The notes: a model not told the origin generated them from the letters alone. A stretch of 64,000 nucleotides of DNA from Bacteroidota bacterium (GCA_020161435.1 JAIUNV010000006.1:1-64000); one strand, 5' to 3'. Numbered from the stretch's first letter, positions 10,684-20,646 are shown. Numbers and translations: made by a program.

Positions 10684-10867
10684 CAGGCCGGGAGGCCTGC
10701 GACAGAGTAACAGCGCCATCCTGCATCAGGATGGCGCTGGTGTAATTGCTGAATAAAGATTGATGGCTGAAGGGCTGCGGTGCCTGCAGGGCCACGCCAC
10801 AAGCGTGGGCCCGGAGTGCAACGAAGGGCCGAACGCAGTGAGCCCGAAAGGGACCGAACGACTGCAG
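10684..10867. repeat. Cluster of palindromic intergenic repeats
   Basis: Three elements in a row. CAGGCC-GGGA-GGCCTG lies at 10684-10699. A perfect 13-base stem with a 3-base loop (CAGCGCCATCCTG / CAGGATGGCGCTG) lies at 10711-10739 and may also act as a terminator for the upstream gene. A G+C-rich block at 10771-10867 contains CTGCAG near each end and words such as gaagggccgaacgcagtgag. I interpret them as REP-like genomic repeats. Confidence 0.55.
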
Positions 10868-10894
10868 ATTGATGCAGTTGGATGAGAGCCCCAG

Positions 10895-11152
10895 TTAATC
10901 TTCTATAAAATGGGCATGCTCGGGATTGTCATCAATCAATTCGTATTCACCCTGCCAGGCATACAGGCCAAACAGGAATAAGCCACCCACCACAATGGGC
11001 AGCAAAATAAAAATGATGATGATGCCGAAAACCAGATCATCTTGTTTGCCACTGTTGAGTTTGGGCCAACCCAGTACCGTGATGCCGAAATACAACACCG
11101 CAAGTGCCAAAGCTATCCAAACCAGCCCAAGTATTTTTTTGATGCGATTCAT
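10895..11152 (-). CDS. Small two-helix membrane protein
   Basis: An 85-residue protein starting at ATG 11152 (MNRIKKILGLVWIALA). It has two hydrophobic helices (about 7-27 and 42-65) and an acidic tail (ELIDDNPEHAHFIED). It begins 23 bases after the MHS transporter stop and is likely co-transcribed with it. It could be an accessory subunit of the transporter; that is inference from position only. Confidence 0.65.
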   Translation of the reverse strand: MNRIKKILGLVWIALALAVLYFGITVLGWPKLNSGKQDDLVFGIIIIFILLPIVVGGLFLFGLYAWQGEYELIDDNPEHAHFIED

Positions 11153-11175
11153 CGTACATGTATTTGTGTAGTGAA

Positions 11176-12705
11176 TTAATCGTTGATTTCTTTGTCTTTG
11201 GGGTTGAGGTACAGCACACCAATGATGAGACACACCAGTGCTACGCCAATAGGATACCACAAGCCTTGCAGGTACCACTGCGGATGATCGTTGGCTTTGG
11301 CAGTAGTAGCCAGATAAGTAGCCACCGCTGGCAGCAAGCCGCCAAACACACCATTGCCAATGTGGTAAGGCAGGCTCATAGAAGTATAACGGATTTTGGT
11401 AGGAAACATTTCGACAAGGAATGCTGCAATGGGGCCATACACCATGGTAACGAACAACACTTGCACAAACACCCAAAAAATAAGCGTCCATTTATCGCTG
11501 CTGTTGATGTGTATGCTGGTGCTGATATCTTGTTTGCTTCTGCCGGCTTCTACCATTGGCAAGCCGTTTTGCAGCGGCAGCTTCTTTTCTACTACTGCAA
11601 TAGTGCCATCGGTATAAGTGGTGCTGGTGCTGTAGATGCTATCCTGTTGATTGTTGGCATGTGTAACGATGCTGGCAGTTGTGCTACTGGTTTGTACCGT
11701 TTTGTGTTGTAGGTTGGTGGTTTGATACATGCTTTCGTAAATAAACCAATAGCTGCAAATGGCAATGAGCATGCCGCCCATCATGATCCACTTACGGCCG
11801 AGTTTATCGCTGAGCCAACCGAACACGAGAAAGAAAGGTGTGCCCAGCATGAGGGCAATAAACATGAGGCTGTCTACCTGATCCTTGGCGATGTTCATGG
11901 TTTTTTCGAGAAAGCTCATGGCATAAAACTGACCGGTGTACCAGATAACGCCCTGCCCCATGACTGCCCCAAACAATGCCAGCAATACAAACTTGAAATT
12001 GTACCTGTTGCCAAAGCTTTCTTTGAGTGGATTGGTGGAAGTTTTACCGCTGGCTTTGGCCTTGGCGAAGATGGGCGACTCTTCCATGTTTTTGCGGATG
12101 AGGTAACTCACAAGTACCATAAGTATAGATACCCAAAATGGTACCCGCCAGCCCCAGTCGTTGAATTGCTCTTTGGTAAGTGCAGCTCTGGTACCCATGA
12201 TAACGAGCAAAGACACAAATAAGCCAACGGTAGCAGTGGTTTGTATCCAACTCGTCATAAATCCACGCTGGTTGGCAGGGGAGTGTTCGGCTACATACGT
12301 TGCTGCACCGCCATACTCGCCGCCCAAAGCAAGGCCCTGCAATAAGCGTAGTACCAATATAAGCAATGGAGCCATAAAGCCAATGGTTTCGTAGCCGGGC
12401 ACACAGCCAATTAAAAATGTAGCCCCACCCATAAGCATGAGCGTTACCATAAAGGTGTACTTGCGGCCAATTAAATCGCCCAGTCGACCAAAGAACAAAG
12501 CCCCAAATGGCCGTACCACAAAGCCAGCAGCAAAAGTGGCCAGTGTACTCAGGAATGCGGCTGTAGGATTTTCCTGCGGAAAGAACTTGGTAGAAATGAT
12601 GGAAGCCAGACTTCCGAAAATGTAGAAATCGTACCACTCAATCATGGTGCCTACAGAGCTGGCACCAATAATGGTGAAGAGCGAACTTTTTTTAGCGCTA
12701 CTCAT
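11176..12705 (-). CDS. MHS-family MFS transporter (metabolite:H+ symporter)
   Basis: A 509-residue major facilitator protein. The N-terminus IIGASSVGTMIEWYDFYIFG, the loop motif GRLGDLIGRKYTF and LRLLQGLALGGEYGGAATYVAE are hallmarks of the metabolite:H+ symporter branch that includes ProP and ShiA. Between two C-terminal helices there is a Ser/Thr-rich hydrophilic insert of about 85 residues (around 345-430) that typical members lack. It is divergent from acs, which hints at uptake of a short carboxylate, but the substrate cannot be proved from sequence. Confidence 0.85.
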   Translation of the reverse strand: MSSAKKSSLFTIIGASSVGTMIEWYDFYIFGSLASIISTKFFPQENPTAAFLSTLATFAAGFVVRPFGALFFGRLGDLIGRKYTFMVTLMLMGGATFLIGCVPGYETIGFMAPLLILVLRLLQGLALGGEYGGAATYVAEHSPANQRGFMTSWIQTTATVGLFVSLLVIMGTRAALTKEQFNDWGWRVPFWVSILMVLVSYLIRKNMEESPIFAKAKASGKTSTNPLKESFGNRYNFKFVLLALFGAVMGQGVIWYTGQFYAMSFLEKTMNIAKDQVDSLMFIALMLGTPFFLVFGWLSDKLGRKWIMMGGMLIAICSYWFIYESMYQTTNLQHKTVQTSSTTASIVTHANNQQDSIYSTSTTYTDGTIAVVEKKLPLQNGLPMVEAGRSKQDISTSIHINSSDKWTLIFWVFVQVLFVTMVYGPIAAFLVEMFPTKIRYTSMSLPYHIGNGVFGGLLPAVATYLATTAKANDHPQWYLQGLWYPIGVALVCLIIGVLYLNPKDKEIND

Positions 12706-13066
12706 GGGTTATTAAGCATGGTTGATGGCTGTACACATGTGCATAACAAGCATGTGCAACAGCATGAATGATGGATTGCCTGATTCGTTTAGGTCGTAAT
12801 ATAAATCGGTAAAATGGTACGCTGCCAAAAAAATATTCTCGGTACGGTGCAGGATGTTTCCTCCTGTTTTTTTCTGTAATGCAGTGCTCTTGTTGTTTTT
12901 GCAGCGCTGTGTTACAATGCTCTGCAGCATGTATCAATAAAATTTCTTAGCAAAGTCCACAAAAAATTGGTGCCAATTTTGACTTGCTGTTTGGGCATAA
13001 ATCTTTTTCTTTAACCAGTGATGTATTGCATCATTGTTTGTATTTCACAGATTGAAAAGTGTTGCC
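12706..13066. other. Divergent intergenic region between MHS transporter and acs
   Basis: A 361-base region that must hold both promoters. CATGTGCA occurs twice with a 15-base period (12736-12743 and 12751-12758). No perfect Bacteroidota promoter match was found on either strand. No further gene was seen. Confidence 0.4.
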
Positions 13067-15031
13067 ATGTCAGTTCCCTATCAGATAAGAAGCATGAACC
13101 AGTACCGGATGGCGTATGATTACAGCGTTACCAATCCGGAAGAATTTTGGGCAGGAATAGCCGAGCATTTTGTTTGGAAAAAGAAGTGGGACAAAGTTCT
13201 CGAGTGGAACTTTAAAGAACCAAGTATTGAGTGGTTTAAAGGAGGCAAACTCAACATTACAGAAAACTGCCTCGACCGCCACCTGAATAGCATGGGCGAT
13301 AAGCCGGCACTGATTTGGGAGCCTAACGATCCTGAAGATCACCATCGAATACTAACATACAAAGAGCTGTACAATAAAGTAGTGCAGTTTGCCAATGTGC
13401 TCAAGAATAACGGTGTGAAAAAGGGCGACCGTGTGTGCATTTACATGGGCATGATACCAGAGTTGGCCATTGCCGTATTGGCATGTGCCCGAATAGGTGC
13501 CATTCACTCAGTCATCTTTGGTGGCTTTAGTGCCCGCAGCATTGCCGATCGTATTCAAGATGCCGAAGCTTCCTGTGTGATCACCTGTGATGGTGCTTAT
13601 CGGGGCAATAAAGTAGTGCCATTGAAGAGCACTATTGATGATGCCATGATTGGTTGCCCTTCAGTAAAACGCATCATTGTATGTACGCATACCCGCACAC
13701 CGGTGAGCATGATTAAAGGCCGCGATGTGTGGTGGGAAGACGAGATTAAAAAAGTAGAAACACAAGGCAATCCTGATTGTCCTGCGGAAGAAATGGATGC
13801 GGAAGACACGCTGTTTATTTTGTACACCAGTGGTAGCACGGGTAAACCCAAAGGTGTGGTGCATACCTGCGCCGGCTACATGGTTTGGGCCAATTATACA
13901 TTCCTGAATGTGTTTCAATACAAGCGTGGTCAGGTGCATTTTTGTACGGCAGATATTGGTTGGATTACAGGGCACACGTATATCTTATACGGCCCATTGA
14001 GTGCCGGGGGTACTACGCTCATGTTTGAAGGTATTCCTACATGGCCCGATGCAGGAAGATTCTGGGACATCGTTCAAAAATTTGGTGTCGATATTTTGTA
14101 CACCGCACCAACTGCCATTCGCAGCCTCATGGGTTTTGGCGAAGGACCATTGCATGGAAAAAAGTTGGATTCATTGAAAGTATTGGGCACTGTGGGTGAG
14201 CCCATCAATACCGAAGCATGGCATTGGTATGATGAAAATGTGGGACAAGGACGCTGCCCCATTGTTGATACCTGGTGGCAAACAGAAACCGGCGGTGCCA
14301 TGATCAGCAATCTGGCTGGCGTTACTCCTTCAAAACCAACTTATGCCTCTTTGCCATTGCCTGGCATTCAACCAGTGTTGGTTGATGAAAATGGCAATGC
14401 CATACCAAACAGCGACGCAGCAATAGATGGTGTTTTTCTGGAAAAACCTGAAGGCGATGGATTAAAAGCGTCTGGCAATTTGTGTGTGAAGTTTCCATGG
14501 CCGGGCATGCTCCGCACTACCTATGGCGATCATGAACGTTGCCGGCAGACCTATTTTTCTACTTACGACAATATGTATTTCACCGGCGATGGTTGCTTGC
14601 GGGATGAACAAGGCATGTATCGCATCACGGGTCGTGTGGATGATGTGCTCAATGTGAGTGGTCACCGCATTGGCACGGCAGAAGTAGAAAATGCCATCAA
14701 CATGCATGCGGGTGTAGTGGAAAGTGCTGTAGTGGGTTATCCGCACGACATTAAAGGACAAGGCATTTATGCGTATGTCATTTATCAGGGTTTTCATGAA
14801 GATGAAAACCTGACTCGTCAGGATATTTTGCAAACCGTTACCCGCATCATTGGTCCCATTGCCAAGCCGGATAAAATTCAGTTTGTAAGTGGCTTGCCCA
14901 AAACAAGAAGTGGTAAAATCATGCGGCGCATTCTGCGGAAAATTGCTGAAGGTGATTTTACAAATGTGGGAGATACCAGCACCTTACTTGACCCTGCCGT
15001 GGTGGAAGAAATACGTGACGGCAAATTGTAA
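13067..15031 (+). CDS. acs: Acetate--CoA ligase (acetyl-CoA synthetase)
   Basis: A 654-residue AMP-forming enzyme that activates acetate to acetyl-CoA. It has the P-loop-like YTSGSTGKPKGVVHT, the adenylate-binding TWWQTETGG, the hinge region GRVDDVLNVSGHRIG and the C-terminal acylatable-lysine motif SGKIMRRILRK. Length and the N-terminal cap fit Acs rather than longer acyl-CoA ligases. The start is ATG 13067 (MSVPYQIRS); the longer frame begins at TTG. A terminator follows. The C-terminal lysine is the usual site of acetylation control in the family. Confidence 0.95.
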   Translation: MSVPYQIRSMNQYRMAYDYSVTNPEEFWAGIAEHFVWKKKWDKVLEWNFKEPSIEWFKGGKLNITENCLDRHLNSMGDKPALIWEPNDPEDHHRILTYKELYNKVVQFANVLKNNGVKKGDRVCIYMGMIPELAIAVLACARIGAIHSVIFGGFSARSIADRIQDAEASCVITCDGAYRGNKVVPLKSTIDDAMIGCPSVKRIIVCTHTRTPVSMIKGRDVWWEDEIKKVETQGNPDCPAEEMDAEDTLFILYTSGSTGKPKGVVHTCAGYMVWANYTFLNVFQYKRGQVHFCTADIGWITGHTYILYGPLSAGGTTLMFEGIPTWPDAGRFWDIVQKFGVDILYTAPTAIRSLMGFGEGPLHGKKLDSLKVLGTVGEPINTEAWHWYDENVGQGRCPIVDTWWQTETGGAMISNLAGVTPSKPTYASLPLPGIQPVLVDENGNAIPNSDAAIDGVFLEKPEGDGLKASGNLCVKFPWPGMLRTTYGDHERCRQTYFSTYDNMYFTGDGCLRDEQGMYRITGRVDDVLNVSGHRIGTAEVENAINMHAGVVESAVVGYPHDIKGQGIYAYVIYQGFHEDENLTRQDILQTVTRIIGPIAKPDKIQFVSGLPKTRSGKIMRRILRKIAEGDFTNVGDTSTLLDPAVVEEIRDGKL

Positions 15032-15052
15032 ATTCCTTTTGTTGTATAGCAG

Positions 15053-15087
15053 CGGCGTTGTTTCAAAAAAGCAGCGCCGTTTTTTTA
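15053..15087 (+). terminator. Terminator after acs
   Basis: CGGCGTTG (15053-15060) pairs with CAGCGCCG (15072-15079) with one G-T pair, followed by seven T. It sits between the convergent acs and alkB-like genes. Confidence 0.75.
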
Positions 15088-16149
15088 TGCCGTTACATCA
15101 ATCTGGTAGCGTTGCATTTGCTTGTCCATTACTACAAACCATACCGGCGGTACCAATGCCAGCAACATACTGCCGGGGTAGCCCGTGGGTAATTGTGGTG
15201 CATCGTCGTGGTGGCGCAGTAGCTGGTACTTCCTGCTGGCCAGATAATGATGATCGCTGTGGCGGCTGAGTTCAAACAGCAGAATGCGACCTACTACATG
15301 ATTGCTGTTCCAGCTATGCCATGGCATGGCCCGTTCATATTTGCCCGGAGTGCTTTCTTTTCTTGCCAGCCCGTAGTGTTCAATGTAGTTGACGGTTTCG
15401 AGCAGTAAAATGCCCAAGGTTGCAGCCGCCAGAAAATACAAGAGAACGGACCCGCTAAATAAAACGCCAATCATCAGCAAAAAGATAACGCTCAGCAATT
15501 GCAGCTGCAGCATTTCATTGCTCAGATGAAATGTCGGTGTATTGTTTTTGTGTTGCTCTGCGTTGGCAATTTTCCAGGCGCCGCTGTACACACCAGCAAT
15601 GCTTCGAATCCAAAAGCGATACACTGACATACGATAAGGAGCACTGCTGGGATCACGGGGTGTACTCACATGTTTGTGGTGCCCTTTGTTGTGCTCAATA
15701 AAAAAGTGTGTATACAAAGAAGTTAAGAGCAAGGCCTTGGCCAGCCACTGTTCATAGGGTTTACTCCGATGCCCCAATTCGTGGCCAACGTTGATGCCAA
15801 AAGTGCCGCACATCAATCCCATGGATGCAATGCGGCCCAACTGTTCCCACCACAAAAGAGTAGGATTATCTATCCCTTTTAAAAAAATGAACAGCGTAAA
15901 ATATTGCAATGGAACAACTGCATAGAGCAGTACATCGTACAAGGAATCTGCTTTTGCAATGGCTTCTTCTGCAGCATCCATATTGCTGCTATCGGGTGGA
16001 AAAATAAGTTCGAGTAAGGGCAGAAAAACAAACGAAATAATGACGGGTAAAAACACCAGCCAGCCATTTGTTTGCAATGCTATAAGTGCAGCAAAAAACA
16101 GCAGCAGGGGCAAAGCATATTTGAGGGCTTTCCAACGCATAGCAAGCAT
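15085..16149 (-). CDS. AlkB-type alkane 1-monooxygenase
   Basis: A 354-residue integral-membrane di-iron hydroxylase. It carries all three histidine boxes: HELGH (123-127), HNKGHH (153-158) and RHSDHH (296-301). The AlkB-specific NYIEHYG lies at 254-260, between several membrane helices. Family members hydroxylate medium-chain alkanes using rubredoxin and a reductase as electron donors. No rubredoxin gene is next to it. A terminal hydroxylase of other alkyl chains is an alternative. ATG 16149 is chosen; ATG 16140 is also possible. Confidence 0.85.
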   Translation of the reverse strand: MLAMRWKALKYALPLLLFFAALIALQTNGWLVFLPVIISFVFLPLLELIFPPDSSNMDAAEEAIAKADSLYDVLLYAVVPLQYFTLFIFLKGIDNPTLLWWEQLGRIASMGLMCGTFGINVGHELGHRSKPYEQWLAKALLLTSLYTHFFIEHNKGHHKHVSTPRDPSSAPYRMSVYRFWIRSIAGVYSGAWKIANAEQHKNNTPTFHLSNEMLQLQLLSVIFLLMIGVLFSGSVLLYFLAAATLGILLLETVNYIEHYGLARKESTPGKYERAMPWHSWNSNHVVGRILLFELSRHSDHHYLASRKYQLLRHHDDAPQLPTGYPGSMLLALVPPVWFVVMDKQMQRYQIDVTA

Positions 16150-16207
16150 CGTTTGAATTGATGAATTGAATGTACTGGATAAACGCACACATTTGCCGTT
16201 TTGTGCA

Positions 16208-16242
16208 TGAAAAAGGCCGCCCAATCTACGTTGGACGGCCTC
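16208..16242 (-). terminator. Terminator after the T9SS cargo gene
   Basis: AGGCCGCCCAA (16214-16224) and TTGGACGGCCT (16231-16241) pair around a six-base loop with one mismatch. On the minus strand the stem is followed by five T. It ends the minus-strand secreted-protein operon. Confidence 0.75.
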
Positions 16243-16275
16243 GTTGCTCTAGGGTTGTTTCAGGTCAGGGTTCTA

Positions 16276-19200
16276 TTAATGTTGTACAATAATCTTTCCT
16301 TGTTGAATGTTGTTGCCTGCAAACACTTGTACAGTGTACGTGCCAACTGGCATTCTTTCCAAACCACCTACGTTGATGCTGATGTTGCCAGCAGGCTGAG
16401 TAGTTTTTTGTTGAATCACTACTTGACCGGCCATGTTCAGTACACGTACACTTACGTCTTGTGCTTTGGGGTTGCTAAAGCGAACCTGCAAATCAGAACG
16501 TACCATTGTTGGAGTCAGTTGCAAACCACTGATGCCTGCAAGTTTGAGACTGATAACGTTGCTGTAAGAAACAGTACCGTTTTTACGAACCAGCTTCACT
16601 CGATAGTAAGCATCGTTTCCAACAAAAGCATGCAAATCATCAGCATAGTTGTACGTATTGCCATTGGCGGGTACAACAGCTACTTGCTTAAATCCGTTGG
16701 CAGTAGCACTTCTTTCCAACGTGTAGTATGCTGCGTCTGCACCATCTATGATAGTCCAGCGGAGGTTGCCTTTGCTGTTGCCGTAGCTACCTGTCAGTTC
16801 CAAACCATTGATAGGCAGAATAGCGGTAAATGAATACTGAGCAGGTTCTGAGCTACCTACACCTGCAGCGTCTACAGCAGTGTAAGTAAATGAACCGTTG
16901 TATGCACCTGTACCACTTACAAAGTATACATACAGTTTGGTCTTATCGTAGTTGGCAATGTTTACAAAAATGTTGTCATCGGGGTCGGAACTAGCGTCCA
17001 GAATATCAGCAGCATCAGGGCCGTTGTTGTTGGCATCATATGCAATTCTGATTACCAGATCTGTTCCTGCAGGAGAGGTAGGGTTAGACAACAAGCGGAA
17101 TGTTTTGTTCATGCCTGTTTCCAGTATGCCATCTTCTGCATCAATGCCTGACATTATTTGGTCATCATTATCCAGCTGCCAGAATGTGCCTACGTTACGA
17201 GCAGGGAGATTGGTAAATACAGGGTTGCTAACCGGGCGTGACTGAATTGCAACATCAATGTTTGGTTGTGTTGTATACGGAGCAGTTACCAATACATTTT
17301 CAAACACACCAATGCTGTTGAATTTGCCTGCACCAGGTGTACCATCGTTTACATTGGTTACATAATATACACTGCCCGTTGAAGGTGCTGCACCCATAGC
17401 GCCGGTTGGAGCTACTGAATAACTGCTACCAACTGAAGGAGCCGCATCGGCACGTACTATGGCAATGGTATAGGTTGGGTCAACAGTGCTGCCACCTTGC
17501 AAAACTGGGTTTGCAGGTACGCTAATAGCATATGTACCGTTGGCTGCGAAAGAAGCAGACTGCATTACTTTACCAGCATCAGGGCCATTAGAAGCAATAG
17601 CAATTACTTTATAGGTTCCTTGTGCAGGAATAGTTTCTGTACCTTCTACTGTTCTGTTACCATTCGCATCAATCCAAATTTTACCTGTAAGTGTTTGAGA
17701 TATAGCACATGGGGTAATGGTGAATTGAATGTAGCAACCAGCTTCTGCCGGAGGAACAGCGAAGTAGTTTGAAGTGCCAGCTGTAGCCGGGAAAGGATTG
17801 CTGCTGTTGTATTCGATACTGCTTGGTGTAACAGGGTAAGAATTGTAGAAACGTGTACCAGCAGGGAACTCAGCACTGATAGTAGATACTGCTATGCTTG
17901 GGCCATTTACAGGGCAAATGGGGAAGTTGCGTACAGAAGGTGTAGTTGTACAATGTGTGTTGTTGTAAGCCGTTACATCAAAGTTTATCATCAATGGAGT
18001 TGTGATAGGGTCACCGGCACATGAGCCGTTTTGAGTAAAGCCCTGTACCAATGGTTGATTGTTGAATGAAGTGCCAGAAGTGGCGCCTGTACCAGAGCTT
18101 GTGCCAGCTACAATAATTGTTTGGGCACAATTGGTATTTTTAAGAATAGCACAGTTTTCTGTTCCCTTAAACTTGAAGCTTAAATCGGCCAACAAAGTAG
18201 TTGCGTCTGCTGGCATTGGTACAGTGCCAAAGTCGAGTACTACAGAACCTGTAGAGCCGAGCAATGGGTCGAAATAAGCATTGAATGGAGTGGGTGCTGG
18301 AGTGAAGTATACATTCTGCTGAATGCTGCCTGGTACAAAGGTGGTGTTGTATGGAATAGGAATAACGAGCTTGTAGTTATTCACTGCTTCAGTACCCATA
18401 TTTTTGATGTCTACTTTGTATTCTACTTCTTCACCAGGCTTTACACTCAAAGTGCCGGTAGCAGGCACTACACCATTGATTTTGCTTACGGTCAACAAGT
18501 TCTGTACTTCAGGAATGTACGCATCTACACTCATCGCCATGTTGAAGATGATGTAGGTGTCCTGAGTAGAACCGTAACGGAACATCGTTTCAGTAGCATT
18601 GTTGCCGATCACCTCGTTGTTCGTATTGGTAATGTTGAACATCGAAATATCGATGCCTGTATTGTTGGTACGGTTCAAATTACGGGTGTTGCCACCAGTT
18701 TGTATGCTTGAGTTAAAGAAATTGGTAGCAGCGTTGCCACTATGGTTGAGTGATACAAATGTGTTGTCACTTGCACGGCGAATCTGGAAATAATCACCGC
18801 TAATGTTACGATCGCCTTCGCCGGCCATCATACCTACTTTAATATTTACTGGTCCTGTCTGAACTGTTTTGAAACCGCTGATGGGCAAATCAAAAGCTGC
18901 GGTAGTGCTACCTGCAACATAAGCATAGCCGTCAAACACGGTTACATCACGCCATTTCATCTTGGTGTTTTCATACACTACTACCAGGCCCCAACCTCCA
19001 AAGTAGCCGGTACCACCACCATCACCCTCAATGAGAGCCATATCTGCTACGGTATAAGCGCCTAAACCATTCGCTCTTACATAGTCAGTTACTTCGGCAT
19101 AGGCTGCATACATGTTCCCTTCTGAGGTAGTAGGAAAGTAAATGTCAGAAGGGGATGCTGTGATGGTAGTATAACCAGCAGCAGCAGGACCTTTCAACTT

Positions 19201-20079
19201 CAATTGTTGCTTGTCGAAGCTTTTTGTAACGGTAGTATTTACTTGAATAGTGCCAGATACATTCACTTCAGCATCAGAAGTAGTTTGAGTGTTTGTTTCA
19301 GTGCCTGTGCTGGTTGGATATTCAGCACGGATAAGTTTATTCACCACAATAGTTACACCACCAGTGGCGCTGTATACCTGATACGGAGTGCTTAATGTAG
19401 CTGTGCTCACACCGTTGCTGGTAGTAATTGTAGCAGCCACATTGGTGGCAGTTCCGCCATTTACGGCAACCGTAATTGGGTTACTGCTGTTGTTGGTAAA
19501 ATCAAACACAACCGTATTTCCGTTACCACTAAAAGTGTAACGGGGATAACGGTTGTTACTGCCACCAGCACGTGCTACACTCATAGTGTAAGCTGTGTTG
19601 GTAATGGCTTCATTGTGGTTTACTATTTGTGTGTTATTTACCGATTGAGGAGTAGAAACAGTTTTGTTTACGCTAAAAGTATTGCTGCTACCTGCACGTC
19701 CTGTCCAATACAAACCCGCAAACAGAATATTGGAGCAAGAAGGGATAGCTCCGTTTTCTGAAGAGAAGGTAAGATTAGCAGAAGATGAGTTGAAAGTAGT
19801 GCCATCTCCGTCGATATCTACATACACCATATTGTTGTTACCGTTATCGGAGTTTTCTCCATACGATGACAACGTGAGATTGGTGTTGCCAATCATTGTA
19901 AAGTCGCCTTTGATGTTGTAGATTTTACGATCGGGACTTACTGCAGCACTGCGTTGTGCAAACTGCTTTACTACCTGAGCGTTTACTTGTTGAATCGTTG
20001 TAAATGCCATCAGCGTGAAGATGGACAGTGCAACGTTACGGTTGCGCAAGCACAACCATTGGGTGTAAAGATTTTTCAT
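16276..20079 (-). CDS. Giant secreted adhesin-like protein with DUF11 and T9SS sorting domain
   Basis: A 1267-residue secreted protein. A signal peptide ends near QQVNAQ. The N-terminal half holds beta-sandwich modules (DIDGDGTTFN, FAGLYWTGRAG, YFGGWGLVVVYEN). A DUF11-like segment follows around residues 535-650 (GTLSVKPGEEVEYKVDIKNM). Near residues 820-950 is an SdrD-like B region (GKIWIDANGNRTVEG). The C-terminal 80 residues are a type A T9SS sorting domain (VRVLNMAGQVVIQQ, MPVGTYTVQVFAG). It is probably exported by the type IX system and anchored or released at the surface. A 167-residue secreted protein is encoded just upstream in the same operon. Confidence 0.8.
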   Translation of the reverse strand: MKNLYTQWLCLRNRNVALSIFTLMAFTTIQQVNAQVVKQFAQRSAAVSPDRKIYNIKGDFTMIGNTNLTLSSYGENSDNGNNNMVYVDIDGDGTTFNSSSANLTFSSENGAIPSCSNILFAGLYWTGRAGSSNTFSVNKTVSTPQSVNNTQIVNHNEAITNTAYTMSVARAGGSNNRYPRYTFSGNGNTVVFDFTNNSSNPITVAVNGGTATNVAATITTSNGVSTATLSTPYQVYSATGGVTIVVNKLIRAEYPTSTGTETNTQTTSDAEVNVSGTIQVNTTVTKSFDKQQLKLKGPAAAGYTTITASPSDIYFPTTSEGNMYAAYAEVTDYVRANGLGAYTVADMALIEGDGGGTGYFGGWGLVVVYENTKMKWRDVTVFDGYAYVAGSTTAAFDLPISGFKTVQTGPVNIKVGMMAGEGDRNISGDYFQIRRASDNTFVSLNHSGNAATNFFNSSIQTGGNTRNLNRTNNTGIDISMFNITNTNNEVIGNNATETMFRYGSTQDTYIIFNMAMSVDAYIPEVQNLLTVSKINGVVPATGTLSVKPGEEVEYKVDIKNMGTEAVNNYKLVIPIPYNTTFVPGSIQQNVYFTPAPTPFNAYFDPLLGSTGSVVLDFGTVPMPADATTLLADLSFKFKGTENCAILKNTNCAQTIIVAGTSSGTGATSGTSFNNQPLVQGFTQNGSCAGDPITTPLMINFDVTAYNNTHCTTTPSVRNFPICPVNGPSIAVSTISAEFPAGTRFYNSYPVTPSSIEYNSSNPFPATAGTSNYFAVPPAEAGCYIQFTITPCAISQTLTGKIWIDANGNRTVEGTETIPAQGTYKVIAIASNGPDAGKVMQSASFAANGTYAISVPANPVLQGGSTVDPTYTIAIVRADAAPSVGSSYSVAPTGAMGAAPSTGSVYYVTNVNDGTPGAGKFNSIGVFENVLVTAPYTTQPNIDVAIQSRPVSNPVFTNLPARNVGTFWQLDNDDQIMSGIDAEDGILETGMNKTFRLLSNPTSPAGTDLVIRIAYDANNNGPDAADILDASSDPDDNIFVNIANYDKTKLYVYFVSGTGAYNGSFTYTAVDAAGVGSSEPAQYSFTAILPINGLELTGSYGNSKGNLRWTIIDGADAAYYTLERSATANGFKQVAVVPANGNTYNYADDLHAFVGNDAYYRVKLVRKNGTVSYSNVISLKLAGISGLQLTPTMVRSDLQVRFSNPKAQDVSVRVLNMAGQVVIQQKTTQPAGNISINVGGLERMPVGTYTVQVFAGNNIQQGKIIVQH

Positions 20080-20142
20080 CTTTAAGGGTTTAGCGTTTAG
20101 GAATATCAGATCAAGAATAAGAGTCGGGTAGGGGTACTGCAC

Positions 20143-20646
20143 TTACGATGTTTGTTGTACATCGTACAAAACTGTGATACCTGAAAGGGTGGCAGGTACC
20201 AGTTTCTTTATTTCTGTTGCTGTGCAGGGTACGTCGCTTTTGAAAATGATGTATTGTACGTTGCTTATTTTTTCAAGCATAGCACTTGTAATCATGGCAG
20301 ATTGCAAGTCCTGCTTCGTACGAATGCGAACTTCCAGCACAGCAACCTTTGCTGGTCTATCGGGCATTGTAGCAATAAATGAAAGAGAGGCTGCATCGGT
20401 GCTCAACACAATTGCAGGCGTATTTCCTGTTACTTGTTTTTGATGGTTACGCAATACAATGCTGGGTTGTACATCGTAGAGCATACTTTCAACGGCCGAC
20501 TTAGAAGAGGTGGAAGATGTGCCCAAAGCCAGAGCACCTTGCTGTGTTTTTTGAGCAGCCAAAAATTCTTTTACAGAAACTACTTGTTGGGCAAAAGATG
20601 TGCTAAGGGTAAAGCAAATCGCTGCCAGGGTAAGAAGCGTTTTCAT
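20143..20646 (-). CDS. Small secreted protein, partner of the T9SS cargo
   Basis: A 167-residue protein with a signal peptide (LLTLAAICFTLSTSFAQQ). The mature part has no cysteine-rich or enzymatic motif; predicted strands alternate with short helices (AKVAVLEVRIRTKQDLQSAM, ISNVQYIIFKSDVPC). It is the first gene of the operon with the giant T9SS protein (63 bases apart), so a role in its secretion or surface assembly is plausible but unproved. Confidence 0.6.
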   Translation of the reverse strand: MKTLLTLAAICFTLSTSFAQQVVSVKEFLAAQKTQQGALALGTSSTSSKSAVESMLYDVQPSIVLRNHQKQVTGNTPAIVLSTDAASLSFIATMPDRPAKVAVLEVRIRTKQDLQSAMITSAMLEKISNVQYIIFKSDVPCTATEIKKLVPATLSGITVLYDVQQTS

